Shown here: positions 5,276 through 5,411 of the stretch, in pieces
Layout of the letters: every line of letters begins with the position of its first letter
Position numbering within the stretch: position 1 is the stretch's first letter
Origin: JBBSMX01 sp038232935
GTDB lineage: Bacteria > Bacteroidota > Rhodothermia > Rhodothermales > JANQRZ01
NCBI GenBank assembly: GCA_038232935.1
Contig: JBBSMX010000199.1
Coordinates: forward strand, 1 to 5,411
Length of the DNA stretch: 5,411 bases
Reading direction: 5' to 3'
Notes under the pieces: generated by a model
What the model saw: only the letters and a program-made list of their open reading frames with translations
Database searches by the model: none
What the model was told of the DNA's origin: nothing
Made by a program: the position numbers and the translations under genes

Positions 5276-5411
5276 GCTGTGTACGGAAACGCGGCGCGGA
5301 GAAGCCGCCGGATGCAGGCCAGCTTCACCATCGCCAAGAACGACGCTGCCGTTTTGTCGAACCGCGTCGCGAGGCTCCGGTGCTCCTTGAGCCACCCCAC
5401 GAGCCGCTCGA
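5272..5411 (-). CDS. IS5-family transposase, C-terminal 45 residues only
   Basis: The minus strand is open from the right edge and stops at TAG 5272-5274. The visible peptide begins E-R-L-V-G-W-L-K-E-H-R-S-L-A-T-R-F-D-K and continues through A-S-F-L-A-M-V-K-L-A-C-I-R-R-L-L. The start fits the IS4/IS5 signature E-(6)-K: Glu at 5407-5409 is the final catalytic acid of the DDE triad and Lys follows after six residues. The F-D-K...F-L-A...L-A-C-I tail is typical of IS427/IS1031-like IS5 members. The stop codon overlaps the target CTAG, so it is supplied by the insertion site. The N-terminal part lies outside the window, so activity cannot be judged. The gene reads leftwards, antisense to the regulator it interrupts. 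Confidence 0.85.
   Translation of the reverse strand, partial: ERLVGWLKEHRSLATRFDKTAASFLAMVKLACIRRLLRAAFPYTA
5276..5411 (-). mobile_element. IS5-family insertion sequence, one end
   Basis: The element begins directly after CTAG with GCTGTGTACGGAAAC (5276-5290). This should be its terminal inverted repeat next to the 3' end of the transposase gene. The other end and the second target copy lie beyond the window. Placing the boundary at 5275/5276 rather than one or two bases away is inference. Confidence 0.7.

Noticed and set aside
4738..5277. The same 12-mer (CGCGTCCTAGGC) occurs at the amber codon (minus strand, 4738-4749) and at the IS5 junction (plus strand, 5266-5277), suggesting an IS excision scar or recombination
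   Set aside because: One or two chance matches of this length are expected in 5.4 kb of GC-biased sequence, the second copy includes IS bases, and a Trp-to-stop point mutation explains the amber site more simply.
1..5411. Composite transposon bounded by the two insertion sequences
   Set aside because: The left element is IS1595-family and the right one IS5-family, with unrelated ends and transposases, so they cannot mobilise the interval together.

Overview
The window looks like chromosomal DNA of a GC-rich member of the Bacteroidota, most likely the Rhodothermales / Rhodothermaeota branch (inference). Three things point there. The host genes are visibly GC-rich, about 70-75% in the stretches counted. 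One gene ends in a typical type IX secretion (T9SS) C-terminal sorting domain attached to a beta-helix passenger and a choice-of-anchor-type domain, a combination common in that group. None of the gene starts has a convincing Shine-Dalgarno sequence, as is usual in Bacteroidota.

Layout, left to right. Positions 1-141 are the right end of an IS1595-family element: the last 43 codons of an ISXO2-like transposase and a probable terminal repeat. A strong 19-bp hairpin (144-209), probably a terminator, abuts it. A small secreted lipoprotein follows on the plus strand (273-863), with a possible LecA/PA-IL-like beta-sandwich. It runs tail to tail into an MFS exporter on the minus strand (847-2202), overlapping it by 17 nt. 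Upstream of the exporter on the minus strand lie an SGNH-hydrolase lipoprotein (2341-3066) and, only 2 bp before that, a large T9SS-exported beta-helix protein (3069-4853). The minus-strand order is therefore T9SS protein -> SGNH lipoprotein -> (138-bp gap) -> MFS exporter. A 181-bp divergent promoter region separates this cluster from a plus-strand winged-helix regulator that starts at 5035.

The main finding is that this locus is broken in two independent places. The T9SS protein gene has one in-frame amber codon at codon 38 (4740-4742), where family members normally carry Trp (G-x-S-W-A-D-A). The other 556 downstream codons are intact. The divergent winged-helix regulator is cut off after its recognition-helix region by an IS5-family insertion at a CTAG site (5272-5275). 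The transposase of that IS (minus strand, running off the right edge) reads its own stop codon from the target CTAG. If the regulator controlled the divergent surface-protein operon, both controller and first structural gene have been lost, which suggests recent decay of one functional unit.

I found no RNA genes, CRISPR arrays or origins. I see no previously undescribed multi-gene system, only a decaying surface-protein locus between two unrelated insertion sequences.
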